64,000 nucleotides of DNA from Hippasteria phrygiana (lineage: Eukaryota; Echinodermata; Asteroidea; Valvatida; Goniasteridae). Below the pieces are notes generated by a model. It was not told the DNA's origin. It saw only the letters and a program-made list of their open reading frames with translations, and made no database searches. The stretch is taken from contig JAZGUH010000360.1 in NCBI GenBank assembly GCA_037893225.1, positions 1,302,001 to 1,366,000 of the forward strand, read 5' to 3'. The stretch's first letter is position 1, and each line of letters opens with the position of its first letter. A program made the position numbers and the translations under genes. Below are positions 9,428-22,609 of the stretch, one piece after another.

Positions 9428-12400
9428 TGAATGAGTAGAGCAAGTCCATACCCCAGGGAATTTGACAGGCATGGAGCAATAAATAGAAGGTATTATGCAC
9501 ACAGATGTTGGCCGGAAAGAAAATAAACATTGCGAGGTTTGAATTTTCTCCACAAGTTTTAACTCTAAGAAGCCGCCGATGATTGCAACATGTAGCGCCA
9601 GATCTAAGCTATCCATACATGTCAAAATGACTGTATTTGGTTTATATTTCATGCAATTATGAATGAGTAAAGCAAGTCATACCCTAGGGAATTTGACATG
9701 CATGGAGCAATAAATACAAGGTAATATGCACACAGATGTTGGCCGGAAAGAAAATAAACATTGCGAGGTTTGAATTTTCTCCACAAGTTTTAACTCTAAG
9801 AAGCCGCCAATAATTGCAACATGTAGCGCCAGATCTAAGCTATCCATACATGTCAAAATAACTGTATTTGGTTTATATTTCATGCAATTATGAATGAGTA
9901 AAGCAAGTCATACCCTAGGGAATTTGACAGGCATGGATCAATAAATAGAAGGTAATATGCACACAGATGTTGGCCGGAAAGAAAATAATCATTGCGAGGT
10001 TTGAATTTTCTCCACAAGTTTTAACTCTAGGAAGCCGCCGATGATTGCAACATGTAGCGCCAGATCTAAGCTATCCATACATGTCAAAATTACTGTATTT
10101 GGTTGATATTTAATGCAATTATGAATGAGTAGAGCAAGTCCATACCCCAGGGAATTTGACAGGCATGGAGCAATAAATAGAAGGTAATATGCACACAGAT
10201 GTTGGCCGGAAAGAAAATAAACATTGCGAGGTTTGAATTTTCTCCACAAGTTTTAACTCTAAGAAGCCGCCGATAATTGCAACATGTAGCGCCAGATCTA
10301 AGCTATCCATACATGTCAAAATTACTGAATTTGGTTGATATTTCATGCAATTATGAATGAGTAAAGCAAGTCATACCCTAGGGAATTTGACAGGCATGGA
10401 TCAATAAATAGAAGGTAATATGCACACAGATGTTGGCCGGAAAGAAAATAAACATTGCGAGGTTTGAATTTTCTCCACAAGTGTTAACTCTAAGAAGCCG
10501 CCGATAATTGCAACATGTAGCGCCAGATCTAAGCTATCCATACATGTCAAAATTACTGAATTTGGTTGATATTTCATGCAATTATGAATGAGTAAAGCAA
10601 GTCATACCCTAGGGAATTTGACAGGCATGGATCAATAAATAGAAGGTAATATGCACACAGATGTTGGCCGGAAAGAAAATAAACATTGCGAGGTTTGAAT
10701 TTTCTCCACAAGTTTTAACTCTAAGAAGCCGCCGATGATTGCAACATGTAGCGCCAGATCTAAGCTATCCATACATGTCAAAATTACTGTATTTGGTTTA
10801 TATTTCATGCAATTATGAATGAGTAAAGCAAGTCATACCCTAGGGAATTTGACAGGCATGGAGCAATAAATAGAAGGTAATATGCACACAGATATTGGCC
10901 GGAAAGAAAATAAACATTGCGAGGTTTGAATTTTCTCCACAAGTTTTAACTCTAAGAAGCCGCCGATAATTGCAACATGTAGCGCCAGATCTAAGCTATC
11001 CATACATGTCAAAATTACTGAATTTGGTTGATATTTCATGCAATTATGAATGAGTAAAGCAAGTCATACCCCAGGGAATTTGACATGCATGGAGCAATAA
11101 ATAGACGGTAATATGCACACAGATGTTGGCCGGAAAGAAAATAATCATTGCGAGGTTTGAATTTTCTCCACAAGTTTTAACTCTAGGAAGCCGCCGATGA
11201 TTGCAACATGTAGCGCCAGATCTAAGCTATCCATACATGTCAAAATTACTGTATTTGGTTGATATTTAATGCAATTATGAATGAGTAGAGCAAGTCCATA
11301 CCCCAGGGAATTTGACAGGCATGGAGCAATAAATAGAAGGTATTATGCACACAGATGTTGGCCGGAAAGAAAATAAACATTGCGAGGTTTGAATTTTCTC
11401 CACAAGTTTTAACTCTAGGAAGCCGCCGATGATTGCAACATGTAGCGCCAGATCTAAGCTATCCATACATGTCAAAATTACTGTATTTGGTTGATATTTA
11501 ATGCAATTATGAATGAGTAGAGCAAGTCCATACCCCAGGGAATTTGACAGGCATGGAGCAATAAATAGAAGGTATTATGCACACAGATGTTGGCCGGAAA
11601 GAAAATAAACATTGCGAGGTTTGAATTTTCTCCACAAGTTTTAACTCTAAGAAGCCGCCGATGATTGCAACATGTAGCGCCAGATCTAAGCTATCCATAC
11701 ATGTCAAAATTACTGTATTTGGTTTATATTTCATGCAATTATGAATGAGTAAAGCAAGTCATACCCTAGGGAATTTGACATGCATGGAACAATAAATACA
11801 AGGTAATATGCACACAGATGTTGGCCGGAAAGAAAATAAACATTGCGAGGTTTGAATTTTCTCCACAAGTTTTAACTCTAAGAAGCCGCCAATAATTGCA
11901 ACATGTAGCGCCAGATCTAAGCTATCCATACATGTCAAAATAACTGTATTTGGTTTATATTTCATGCAATTATGAATGAGTAAAGCAAGTCATACCCTAG
12001 GGAATTTGACAGGCATGGATCAATAAATAGAAGGTAATATGCACACAGATGTTGGCCGGAAAGAAAATAATCATTGCGAGGTTTGAATTTTCTCCACAAG
12101 TTTTAACTCTAGGAAGCCGCCGATGATTGCAACATGTAGCGCCAGATCTAAGCTATCCATACATGTCAAAATTACTGTATTTGGTTGATATTTAATGCAA
12201 TTATGAATGAGTAGAGCAAGTCCATACCCCAGGGAATTTGACAGGCATGGAGCAATAAATAGAAGGTATTATGCACACAGATGTTGGCCGGAAAGAAAAT
12301 AAACATTGCGAGGTTTGAATTTTCTCCACAAGTTTTAACTCTAAGAAGCCGCCGATGATTGCAACATGTAGCGCCAGATCTAAGCTATCCATACATGTCA

Positions 12401-14746
12401 AAATGACTGTATTTGGTTTATATTTCATGCAATTATGAATGAGTAAAGCAAGTCATACCCTAGGGAATTTGACATGCATGGAGCAATAAATACAAGGTAA
12501 TATGCACACAGATGTTGGCCGGAAAGAAAATAAACATTGCGAGGTTTGAATTTTCTCCACAAGTTTTAACTCTAAGAAGCCGCCAATAATTGCAACATGT
12601 AGCGCCAGATCTAAGCTATCCATACATGTCAAAATAACTGTATTTGGTTTATATTTCATGCAATTATGAATGAGTAAAGCAAGTCATACCCTAGGGAATT
12701 TGACAGGCATGGATCAATAAATAGAAGGTAATATGCACACAGATGTTGGCCGGAAAGAAAATAATCATTGCGAGGTTTGAATTTTCTCCACAAGTTTTAA
12801 CTCTAGGAAGCCGCCGATGATTGCAACATGTAGCGCCAGATCTAAGCTATCCATACATGTCAAAATTACTGAATTTGGTTGATATTTCATGCAATTATGA
12901 ATGAGTAAAGCAAGTCATACCCTAGGGAATTTGACAGGCATGGATCAATAAATAGAAGGTAATATGCACACAGATGTTGGCCGGAAAGAAAATAAACATT
13001 GCGAGGTTTGAATTTTCTACACAAGTTTTAACTCTAAGAAGCCGCCGATGATTGCAACATGTAGCGCCAGATCTAAGCTATCCATACATGTCAAAATTAC
13101 TGTATTTGGTTTATATTTCATGCAATTATGAATGAGTAAAGCAAGTCATACCCTAGGGAATTTGACAGGCATGGAGCAATAAATAGAAGGTAATATGCAC
13201 ACAGATGTTGGCCGGAAAGAAAATAAACATTGCGAGGTTTGAATTTTCTCCACAAGTTTTAACTCTAAGAAGCCGCCGATAATTGCAACATGTAGCGCCA
13301 GATCTAAGCTATCCATACATGTCAAAATTACTGAATTTGGTTGATATTTCATGCAATTATGAATGAGTAAAGCAAGTCATACCCAAGGGAATTTGACAGG
13401 CATGGATCAATAAATAGAAGGTAATATGCACACAGATGTTGGCCGGAAAGAAAATAAACATTGCGAGGTTTGAATTTTCTCCACAAGTGTTAACTCTAAG
13501 AAGCCGCCGATAATTGCAACATGTAGCGCCAGATCTAAGCTATCCATACATGTCAAAATTACTGAATTTGGTTGATATTTCATGCAATTATGAATGAGTA
13601 AAGCAAGTCATACCCTAGGGAATTTGACAGGCATGGATCAATAAATAGAAGGTAATATGCACACAGATGTTGGCCGGAAAGAAAATAAACATTGCGAGGT
13701 TTGAATTTTCTCCACAAGTTTTAACTCTAAGAAGCCGCCGATGATTGCAACATGTAGCGCCAGATCTAAGCTATCCATACATGTCAAAATTACTGTATTT
13801 GGTTTATATTTCATGCAATTATGAATGAGTAAAGCAAGTCATACCCTAGGGAATTTGACAGGCATGGAGCAATAAATAGAAGGTAATATGCACACAGATG
13901 TTGGCCGGAAAGAAAATAAACATTGCGAGGTTTGAATTTTCTCCACAAGTTTTAACTCTAAGAAGCCGCCGATAATTGCAACATGTAGCGCCAGATCTAA
14001 GCTATCCATACATGTCAAAATTACTGTATTTGGTTGATATTTAATGCAATTATGAATGAGTAGAGCAAGTCCATACCCCAGGGAATTTGACAGGCATGGA
14101 GCAATAAATAGAAGGTATTATGCACACAGATGTTGGCCGGAAAGAAAATAAACATTGCGAGGTTTGAATTTTCTCCACAAGTTTTAACTCTAAGAAGCCG
14201 CCGATGATTGCAACATGTAGCGCCAGATCTAAGCTATCCATACATGTCAAAATGACTGTATTTGGTTTATATTTCATGCAATTATGAATGAGTAAAGCAA
14301 GTCATACCCTAGGGAATTTGACATGCATGGAGCAATAAATACAAGGTAATATGCACACAGATGTTGGCCGGAAAGAAAATAAACATTGCGAGGTTTGAAT
14401 TTTCTCCACAAGTTTTAACTCTAAGAAGCCGCCAATAATTGCAACATGTAGCGCCAGATCTAAGCTATCCATACATGTCAAAATAACTGTATTTGGTTTA
14501 TATTTCATGCAATTATGAATGAGTAAAGCAAGTCATACCCTAGGGAATTTGACAGGCATGGATCAATAAATAGAAGGTAATATGCACACAGATGTTGGCC
14601 GGAAAGAAAATAATCATTGCGAGGTTTGAATTTTCTCCACAAGTTTTAACTCTAGGAAGCCGCCGATGATTGCAACATGTAGCGCCAGATCTAAGCTATC
14701 CATACATGTCAAAATTACTGTATTTGGTTGATATTTAATGCAATTA

Positions 14747-14978
14747 TGAATGAGTAGAGCAAGTCCATACCCCAGGGAATTTGACAGGCATGGAGCAATA
14801 AATAGAAGGTAATATGCACACAGATGTTGGCCGGAAAGAAAATAAACATTGCGAGGTTTGAATTTTCTCCACAAGTTTTAACTCTAGGAAGCCGCCGATG
14901 ATTGCAACATGTAGCGCCAGATCTAAGCTATCCATACATGTCAAAATTACTGTATTTGGTTTATATTTCATGCAATTA
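14747..14978. repeat. Reference monomer, type B2 (232 bp)
   Basis: It has the B start (p11 G, extra C, p26 C) with p65 A, p201 T, p215 T and p222 C. Position p140 is G here and in several copies and A in others (for example 52676 and 54758), giving two sub-forms. Confidence 0.87.
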
Positions 14979-15209
14979 TGAATGAGTAAAGCAAGTCATA
15001 CCCTAGGGAATTTGACAGGCATGGAGCAATAAATAGACGGTAATATGCACACAGATGTTGGCCGGAAAGAAAATAATCATTGCGAGGTTTGAATTTTCTC
15101 CACAAGTTTTAACTCTAGGAAGCCGCCGATGATTGCAACATGTAGCGCCAGATCTAAGCTATCCATACATGTCAAAATTACTGAATTTGGTTGATATTTC
15201 ATGCAATTA
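14979..15209. repeat. Reference monomer, type N
   Basis: Diagnostic bases: p26 T, p40 G, p48 G, p60 C, p99 T, p140 G, p206 A, p215 G, p222 C. It looks like a J start that has lost p26 C and p40 T, joined to a D-like tail. It follows B2. Confidence 0.85.
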
Positions 15210-15672
15210 TGAATGAGTAAAGCAAGTCATACCCCAGGGAATTTGACATGCATGGAGCAATAAATAGACGGTAATATGCACACAGATGTTGGCCGGAAAG
15301 AAAATAATCATTGCGAGGTTTGAATTTTCTCCACAAGTTTTAACTCTAGGAAGCCGCCGATGATTGCAACATGTAGCGCCAGATCTAAGCTATCCATACA
15401 TGTCAAAATTACTGTATTTGGTTGATATTTAATGCAATTATGAATGAGTAGAGCAAGTCCATACCCCAGGGAATTTGACAGGCATGGAGCAATAAATAGA
15501 AGGTATTATGCACACAGATGTTGGCCGGAAAGAAAATAAACATTGCGAGGTTTGAATTTTCTCCACAAGTTTTAACTCTAAGAAGCCGCCGATGATTGCA
15601 ACATGTAGCGCCAGATCTAAGCTATCCATACATGTCAAAATGACTGTATTTGGTTTATATTTCATGCAATTA

Positions 15673-18447
15673 TGAATGAGTAAAGCAAGTCATACCCTAG
15701 GGAATTTGACATGCATGGAGCAATAAATACAAGGTAATATGCACACAGATGTTGGCCGGAAAGAAAATAAACATTGCGAGGTTTGAATTTTCTCCACAAG
15801 TTTTAACTCTAAGAAGCCGCCAATAATTGCAACATGTAGCGCCAGATCTAAGCTATCCATACATGTCAAAATAACTGTATTTGGTTTATATTTCATGCAA
15901 TTATGAATGAGTAAAGCAAGTCATACCCTAGGGAATTTGACAGGCATGGATCAATAAATAGAAGGTAATATGCACACAGATGTTGGCCGGAAAGAAAATA
16001 ATCATTGCGAGGTTTGAATTTTCTCCACAAGTTTTAACTCTAGGAAGCCGCCGATGATTGCAACATGTAGCGCCAGATCTAAGCTATCCATACATGTCAA
16101 AATTACTGTATTTGGTTGATATTTCATGCAATTATGAATGAGTAGAGCAAGTCCATACCCCAGGGAATTTGACAGGCATGGAGCAATAAATAGAAGGTAT
16201 TATGCACACAGATGTTGGCCGGAAAGAAAATAAACATTGCGAGGTTTGAATTTTCTCCACAAGTTTTAACTCTAAGAAGCCGCCGATGATTGCAACATGT
16301 AGCGCCAGATCTAAGCTATCCATACATGTCAAAATGACTGTATTTGGTTTATATTTCATGCAATTATGAATGAGTAAAGCAAGTCATACCCTAGGGGATT
16401 TGACATGCATGGAGCAATAAATACAAGGTAATATGCACACAGATGTTGGCCGGAAAGAAAATAAACATTGCGAGGTTTGAATTTTCTCCACAAGTTTTAA
16501 CTCTAAGAAGCCGCCAATAATTGCAACATGTAGCGCCAGATCTAAGCTATCCATACATGTCAAAATAACTGTATTTGGTTTATATTTCATGCAATTATGA
16601 ATGAGTAAAGCAAGTCATACCCTAGGGAATTTGACAGGCATGGATCAATAAATAGAAGGTAATATGCACACAGATGTTGGCCGGAAAGAAAATAATCATT
16701 GCGAGGTTTGAATTTTCTCCACAAGTTTTAACTCTAGGAAGCCGCCGATGATTGCAACATGTAGCGCCAGATCTAAGCTATCCATACATGTCAAAATTAC
16801 TGAATTTGGTTGATATTTCATGCAATTATGAATGAGTAAAGCAAGTCATACCCTAGGGAATTTGACAGGCATGGATCAATAAATAGAAGGTAATATGCAC
16901 ACAGATGTTGGCCGGAAAGAAAATAAACATTGCGAGGTTTGAATTTTCTACACAAGTTTTAACTCTAAGAAGCCGCCGATGATTGCAACATGTAGCGCCA
17001 GATCTAAGCTATCCATACATGTCAAAATTACTGTATTTGGTTTATATTTCATGCAATTATGAATGAGTAAAGCAAGTCATACCCTAGGGAATTTGACAGG
17101 CATGGAGCAATAAATAGAAGGTAATATGCACACAGATGTTGGCCGGAAAGAAAATAAACATTGCGAGGTTTGAATTTTCTCCACAAGTTTTAACTCTAAG
17201 AAGCCGCCGATAATTGCAACATGTAGCGCCAGATCTAAGCTATCCATACATGTCAAAATTACTGAATTTGGTTGATATTTCATGCAATTATGAATGTGTA
17301 AAGCAAGTCATACCCTAGGGAATTTGACAGGCATGGATCAATAAATAGAAGGTAATATGCACACAGATGTTGGCCGGAAAGAAAATAAACATTGCGAGGT
17401 TTGAATTTTCTCCACAAGTGTTAACTCTAAGAAGCCGCCGATAATTGCAACATGTAGCGCCAGATCTAAGCTATCCATACATGTCAAAATTACTGTATTT
17501 GGTTTATATTTCATGCAATTATGAATGAGTAAAGCAAGTCATACCCTAGGGAATTTGACAGGCATGGAGCAATAAATAGAAGGTAATATGCACACAGATG
17601 TTGGCCGGAAAGAAAATAAACATTGCGAGGTTTGAATTTTCTCCACAAGTTTTAACTCTAAGAAGCCGCCGATAATTGCAACATGTAGCGCCAGATCTAA
17701 GCTATCCATACATGTCAAAATTACTGAATTTGGTTGATATTTCATGCAATTATGAATGAGTAAAGCAAGTCATACCCCAGGGAATTTGACATGCATGGAG
17801 CAATAAATAGACGGTAATATGCACACAGATGTTGGCCGGAAAGAAAATAATCATTGCGAGGTTTGAATTTTCTCCACAAGTTTTAACTCTAGGAAGCCGC
17901 CGATGATTGCAACATGTAGCGCCAGATCTAAGCTATCCATACATGTCAAAATTACTGTATTTGGTTGATATTTAATGCAATTATGAATGAGTAGAGCAAG
18001 TCCATACCCCAGGGAATTTGACAGGCATGGAGCAATAAATAGAAGGTATTATGCACACAGATGTTGGCCGGAAAGAAAATAAACATTGCGAGGTTTGAAT
18101 TTTCTCCACAAGTTTTAACTCTAGGAAGCCGCCGATGATTGCAACATGTAGCGCCAGATCTAAGCTATCCATACATGTCAAAATTACTGTATTTGGTTGA
18201 TATTTAATGCAATTATGAATGAGTAGAGCAAGTCCATACCCCAGGGAATTTGACAGGCATGGAGCAATAAATAGAAGGTATTATGCACACAGATGTTGGC
18301 CGGAAAGAAAATAAACATTGCGAGGTTTGAATTTTCTCCACAAGTTTTAACTCTAAGAAGCCGCCGATGATTGCAACATGTAGCGCCAGATCTAAGCTAT
18401 CCATACATGTCAAAATTACTGTATTTGGTTTATATTTCATGCAATTA
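15673..18447. repeat. 12-monomer HOR, H/I fusion form (2775 bp)
   Basis: Order: C-A-B1-C-D-F-G-(H/I)-G-J-K-B3. It is the 13-monomer unit with H and I fused into one monomer at 17291-17521. Private marks: G at 16397 in the second C, T at 17297 in the fusion, and C instead of A at p222 in the A monomer before B1. Confidence 0.92.
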
Positions 18448-19834
18448 TGAATGAGTAAAGCAAGTCATACCCTAGGGAATTTGACATGCATGGAGCAATA
18501 AATACAAGGTAATATGCACACAGATGTTGGCCGGAAAGAAAATAAACATTGCGAGGTTTGAATTTTCTCCACAAGTTTTAACTCTAAGAAGCCGCCAATA
18601 ATTGCAACATGTAGCGCCAGATCTAAGCTATCCATACATGTCAAAATAACTGTATTTGGTTTATATTTCATGCAATTATGAATGAGTAAAGCAAGTCATA
18701 CCCTAGGGAATTTGACAGGCATGGATCAATAAATAGAAGGTAATATGCACACAGATGTTGGCCGGAAAGAAAATAATCATTGCGAGGTTTGAATTTTCTC
18801 CACAAGTTTTAACTCTAGGAAGCCGCCGATGATTGCAACATGTAGCGCCAGATCTAAGCTATCCATACATGTCAAAATTACTGTATTTGGTTGATATTTA
18901 ATGCAATTATGAATGAGTAGAGCAAGTCCATACCCCAGGGAATTTGACAGGCATGGAGCAATAAATAGAAGGTATTATGCACACAGATGTTGGCCGGAAA
19001 GAAAATAAACATTGCGAGGTTTGAATTTTCTCCACAAGTTTTAACTCTAAGAAGCCGCCGATGATTGCAACATGTAGCGCCAGATCTAAGCTATCCATAC
19101 ATGTCAAAATGACTGTATTTGGTTTATATTTCATGCAATTATGAATGAGTAAAGCAAGTCATACCCTAGGGAATTTGACATGCATGGAGCAATAAATACA
19201 AGGTAATATGCACACAGATGTTGGCCGGAAAGAAAATAAACATTGCGAGGTTTGAATTTTCTCCACAAGTTTTAACTCTAAGAAGCCGCCAATAATTGCA
19301 ACATGTAGCGCCAGATCTAAGCTATCCATACATGTCAAAATAACTGTATTTGGTTTATATTTCATGCAATTATGAATGAGTAAAGCAAGTCATACCCTAG
19401 GGAATTTGACAGGCATGGATCAATAAATAGAAGGTAATATGCACACAGATGTTGGCCGGAAAGAAAATAATCATTGCGAGGTTTGAATTTTCTCCACAAG
19501 TTTTAACTCTAGGAAGCCGCCGATGATTGCAACATGTAGCGCCAGATCTAAGCTATCCATACATGTCAAAATTACTGAATTTGGTTGATATTTCATGCAA
19601 TTATGAATGAGTAAAGCAAGTCATACCCTAGGGAATTTGACAGGCATGGATCAATAAATAGAAGGTAATATGCACACAGATGTTGGCCGGAAAGAAAATA
19701 AACATTGCGAGGTTTGAATTTTCTACACAAGTTTTAACTCTAAGAAGCCGCCGATGATTGCAACATGTAGCGCCAGATCTAAGCTATCCATACATGTCAA
19801 AATTACTGTATTTGGTTTATATTTCATGCAATTA
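18448..19834. repeat. Truncated 6-monomer HOR (1387 bp)
   Basis: Order: C-A-B1-C-D-F, then a jump straight to a new C at 19835. It is the first six monomers of the canonical unit and closes the first copy of a 4162-bp tandem duplication. Confidence 0.9.
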
Positions 19835-22609
19835 TGAATGAGTAAAGCAAGTCATACCCTAGGGAATTTGACATGCATGGAGCAATAAATACAAGGTAAT
19901 ATGCACACAGATGTTGGCCGGAAAGAAAATAAACATTGCGAGGTTTGAATTTTCTCCACAAGTTTTAACTCTAAGAAGCCGCCAATAATTGCAACATGTA
20001 GCGCCAGATCTAAGCTATCCATACATGTCAAAATAACTGTATTTGGTTTATATTTCATGCAATTATGAATGAGTAAAGCAAGTCATACCCTAGGGAATTT
20101 GACAGGCATGGATCAATAAATAGAAGGTAATATGCACACAGATGTTGGCCGGAAAGAAAATAATCATTGCGAGGTTTGAATTTTCTCCACAAGTTTTAAC
20201 TCTAGGAAGCCGCCGATGATTGCAACATGTAGCGCCAGATCTAAGCTATCCATACATGTCAAAATTACTGTATTTGGTTGATATTTCATGCAATTATGAA
20301 TGAGTAGAGCAAGTCCATACCCCAGGGAATTTGACAGGCATGGAGCAATAAATAGAAGGTATTATGCACACAGATGTTGGCCGGAAAGAAAATAAACATT
20401 GCGAGGTTTGAATTTTCTCCACAAGTTTTAACTCTAAGAAGCCGCCGATGATTGCAACATGTAGCGCCAGATCTAAGCTATCCATACATGTCAAAATGAC
20501 TGTATTTGGTTTATATTTCATGCAATTATGAATGAGTAAAGCAAGTCATACCCTAGGGGATTTGACATGCATGGAGCAATAAATACAAGGTAATATGCAC
20601 ACAGATGTTGGCCGGAAAGAAAATAAACATTGCGAGGTTTGAATTTTCTCCACAAGTTTTAACTCTAAGAAGCCGCCAATAATTGCAACATGTAGCGCCA
20701 GATCTAAGCTATCCATACATGTCAAAATAACTGTATTTGGTTTATATTTCATGCAATTATGAATGAGTAAAGCAAGTCATACCCTAGGGAATTTGACAGG
20801 CATGGATCAATAAATAGAAGGTAATATGCACACAGATGTTGGCCGGAAAGAAAATAATCATTGCGAGGTTTGAATTTTCTCCACAAGTTTTAACTCTAGG
20901 AAGCCGCCGATGATTGCAACATGTAGCGCCAGATCTAAGCTATCCATACATGTCAAAATTACTGAATTTGGTTGATATTTCATGCAATTATGAATGAGTA
21001 AAGCAAGTCATACCCTAGGGAATTTGACAGGCATGGATCAATAAATAGAAGGTAATATGCACACAGATGTTGGCCGGAAAGAAAATAAACATTGCGAGGT
21101 TTGAATTTTCTACACAAGTTTTAACTCTAAGAAGCCGCCGATGATTGCAACATGTAGCGCCAGATCTAAGCTATCCATACATGTCAAAATTACTGTATTT
21201 GGTTTATATTTCATGCAATTATGAATGAGTAAAGCAAGTCATACCCTAGGGAATTTGACAGGCATGGAGCAATAAATAGAAGGTAATATGCACACAGATG
21301 TTGGCCGGAAAGAAAATAAACATTGCGAGGTTTGAATTTTCTCCACAAGTTTTAACTCTAAGAAGCCGCCGATAATTGCAACATGTAGCGCCAGATCTAA
21401 GCTATCCATACATGTCAAAATTACTGAATTTGGTTGATATTTCATGCAATTATGAATGTGTAAAGCAAGTCATACCCTAGGGAATTTGACAGGCATGGAT
21501 CAATAAATAGAAGGTAATATGCACACAGATGTTGGCCGGAAAGAAAATAAACATTGCGAGGTTTGAATTTTCTCCACAAGTGTTAACTCTAAGAAGCCGC
21601 CGATAATTGCAACATGTAGCGCCAGATCTAAGCTATCCATACATGTCAAAATTACTGTATTTGGTTTATATTTCATGCAATTATGAATGAGTAAAGCAAG
21701 TCATACCCTAGGGAATTTGACAGGCATGGAGCAATAAATAGAAGGTAATATGCACACAGATGTTGGCCGGAAAGAAAATAAACATTGCGAGGTTTGAATT
21801 TTCTCCACAAGTTTTAACTCTAAGAAGCCGCCGATAATTGCAACATGTAGCGCCAGATCTAAGCTATCCATACATGTCAAAATTACTGAATTTGGTTGAT
21901 ATTTCATGCAATTATGAATGAGTAAAGCAAGTCATACCCCAGGGAATTTGACATGCATGGAGCAATAAATAGACGGTAATATGCACACAGATGTTGGCCG
22001 GAAAGAAAATAATCATTGCGAGGTTTGAATTTTCTCCACAAGTTTTAACTCTAGGAAGCCGCCGATGATTGCAACATGTAGCGCCAGATCTAAGCTATCC
22101 ATACATGTCAAAATTACTGTATTTGGTTGATATTTAATGCAATTATGAATGAGTAGAGCAAGTCCATACCCCAGGGAATTTGACAGGCATGGAGCAATAA
22201 ATAGAAGGTATTATGCACACAGATGTTGGCCGGAAAGAAAATAAACATTGCGAGGTTTGAATTTTCTCCACAAGTTTTAACTCTAGGAAGCCGCCGATGA
22301 TTGCAACATGTAGCGCCAGATCTAAGCTATCCATACATGTCAAAATTACTGTATTTGGTTGATATTTAATGCAATTATGAATGAGTAGAGCAAGTCCATA
22401 CCCCAGGGAATTTGACAGGCATGGAGCAATAAATAGAAGGTATTATGCACACAGATGTTGGCCGGAAAGAAAATAAACATTGCGAGGTTTGAATTTTCTC
22501 CACAAGTTTTAACTCTAAGAAGCCGCCGATGATTGCAACATGTAGCGCCAGATCTAAGCTATCCATACATGTCAAAATTACTGTATTTGGTTTATATTTC
22601 ATGCAATTA
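19835..22609. repeat. 12-monomer HOR, H/I fusion form, second copy (2775 bp)
   Basis: Order: C-A-B1-C-D-F-G-(H/I)-G-J-K-B3. It repeats the private marks of 15673-18447 at +4162: G at 20559, T at 21459 and p222 C in A. Confidence 0.92.

Larger units (their letters stand above)
7117..11741. repeat. 20-monomer expanded HOR block (4625 bp)
   Basis: Order: C-A-B1-C-D-F-G-H-I-L-B1-C-A-(B2/G)-H-I-G-J-K-B3. A second C-A start occurs inside the block after L-B1. The B2/G mosaic at 10122-10353 returns the order to H-I-G-J-K-B3. The C at 7117 has a private A at 7164 (ggaacaata), repeated 4625 bp later. Confidence 0.9.
11742..15672. repeat. 17-monomer HOR variant (3931 bp), first copy
   Basis: Order: C-A-B1-C-D-F-G-H-I-L-B1-C-A-B2-N-J-B1. 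The same order recurs at 22610-26540. Monomer H at 13360 has A at p26 (13385, acccaagg), shared with several other H copies. Confidence 0.9.

Noticed and set aside
5729..14746. Assembly duplication error as the cause of the 4625-bp repeat
   Set aside because: It cannot be excluded without reads, but the mosaic monomer at the joint and the different flanks on each side fit a real unequal exchange better than a pasted copy. Depth and long-read spanning would decide.
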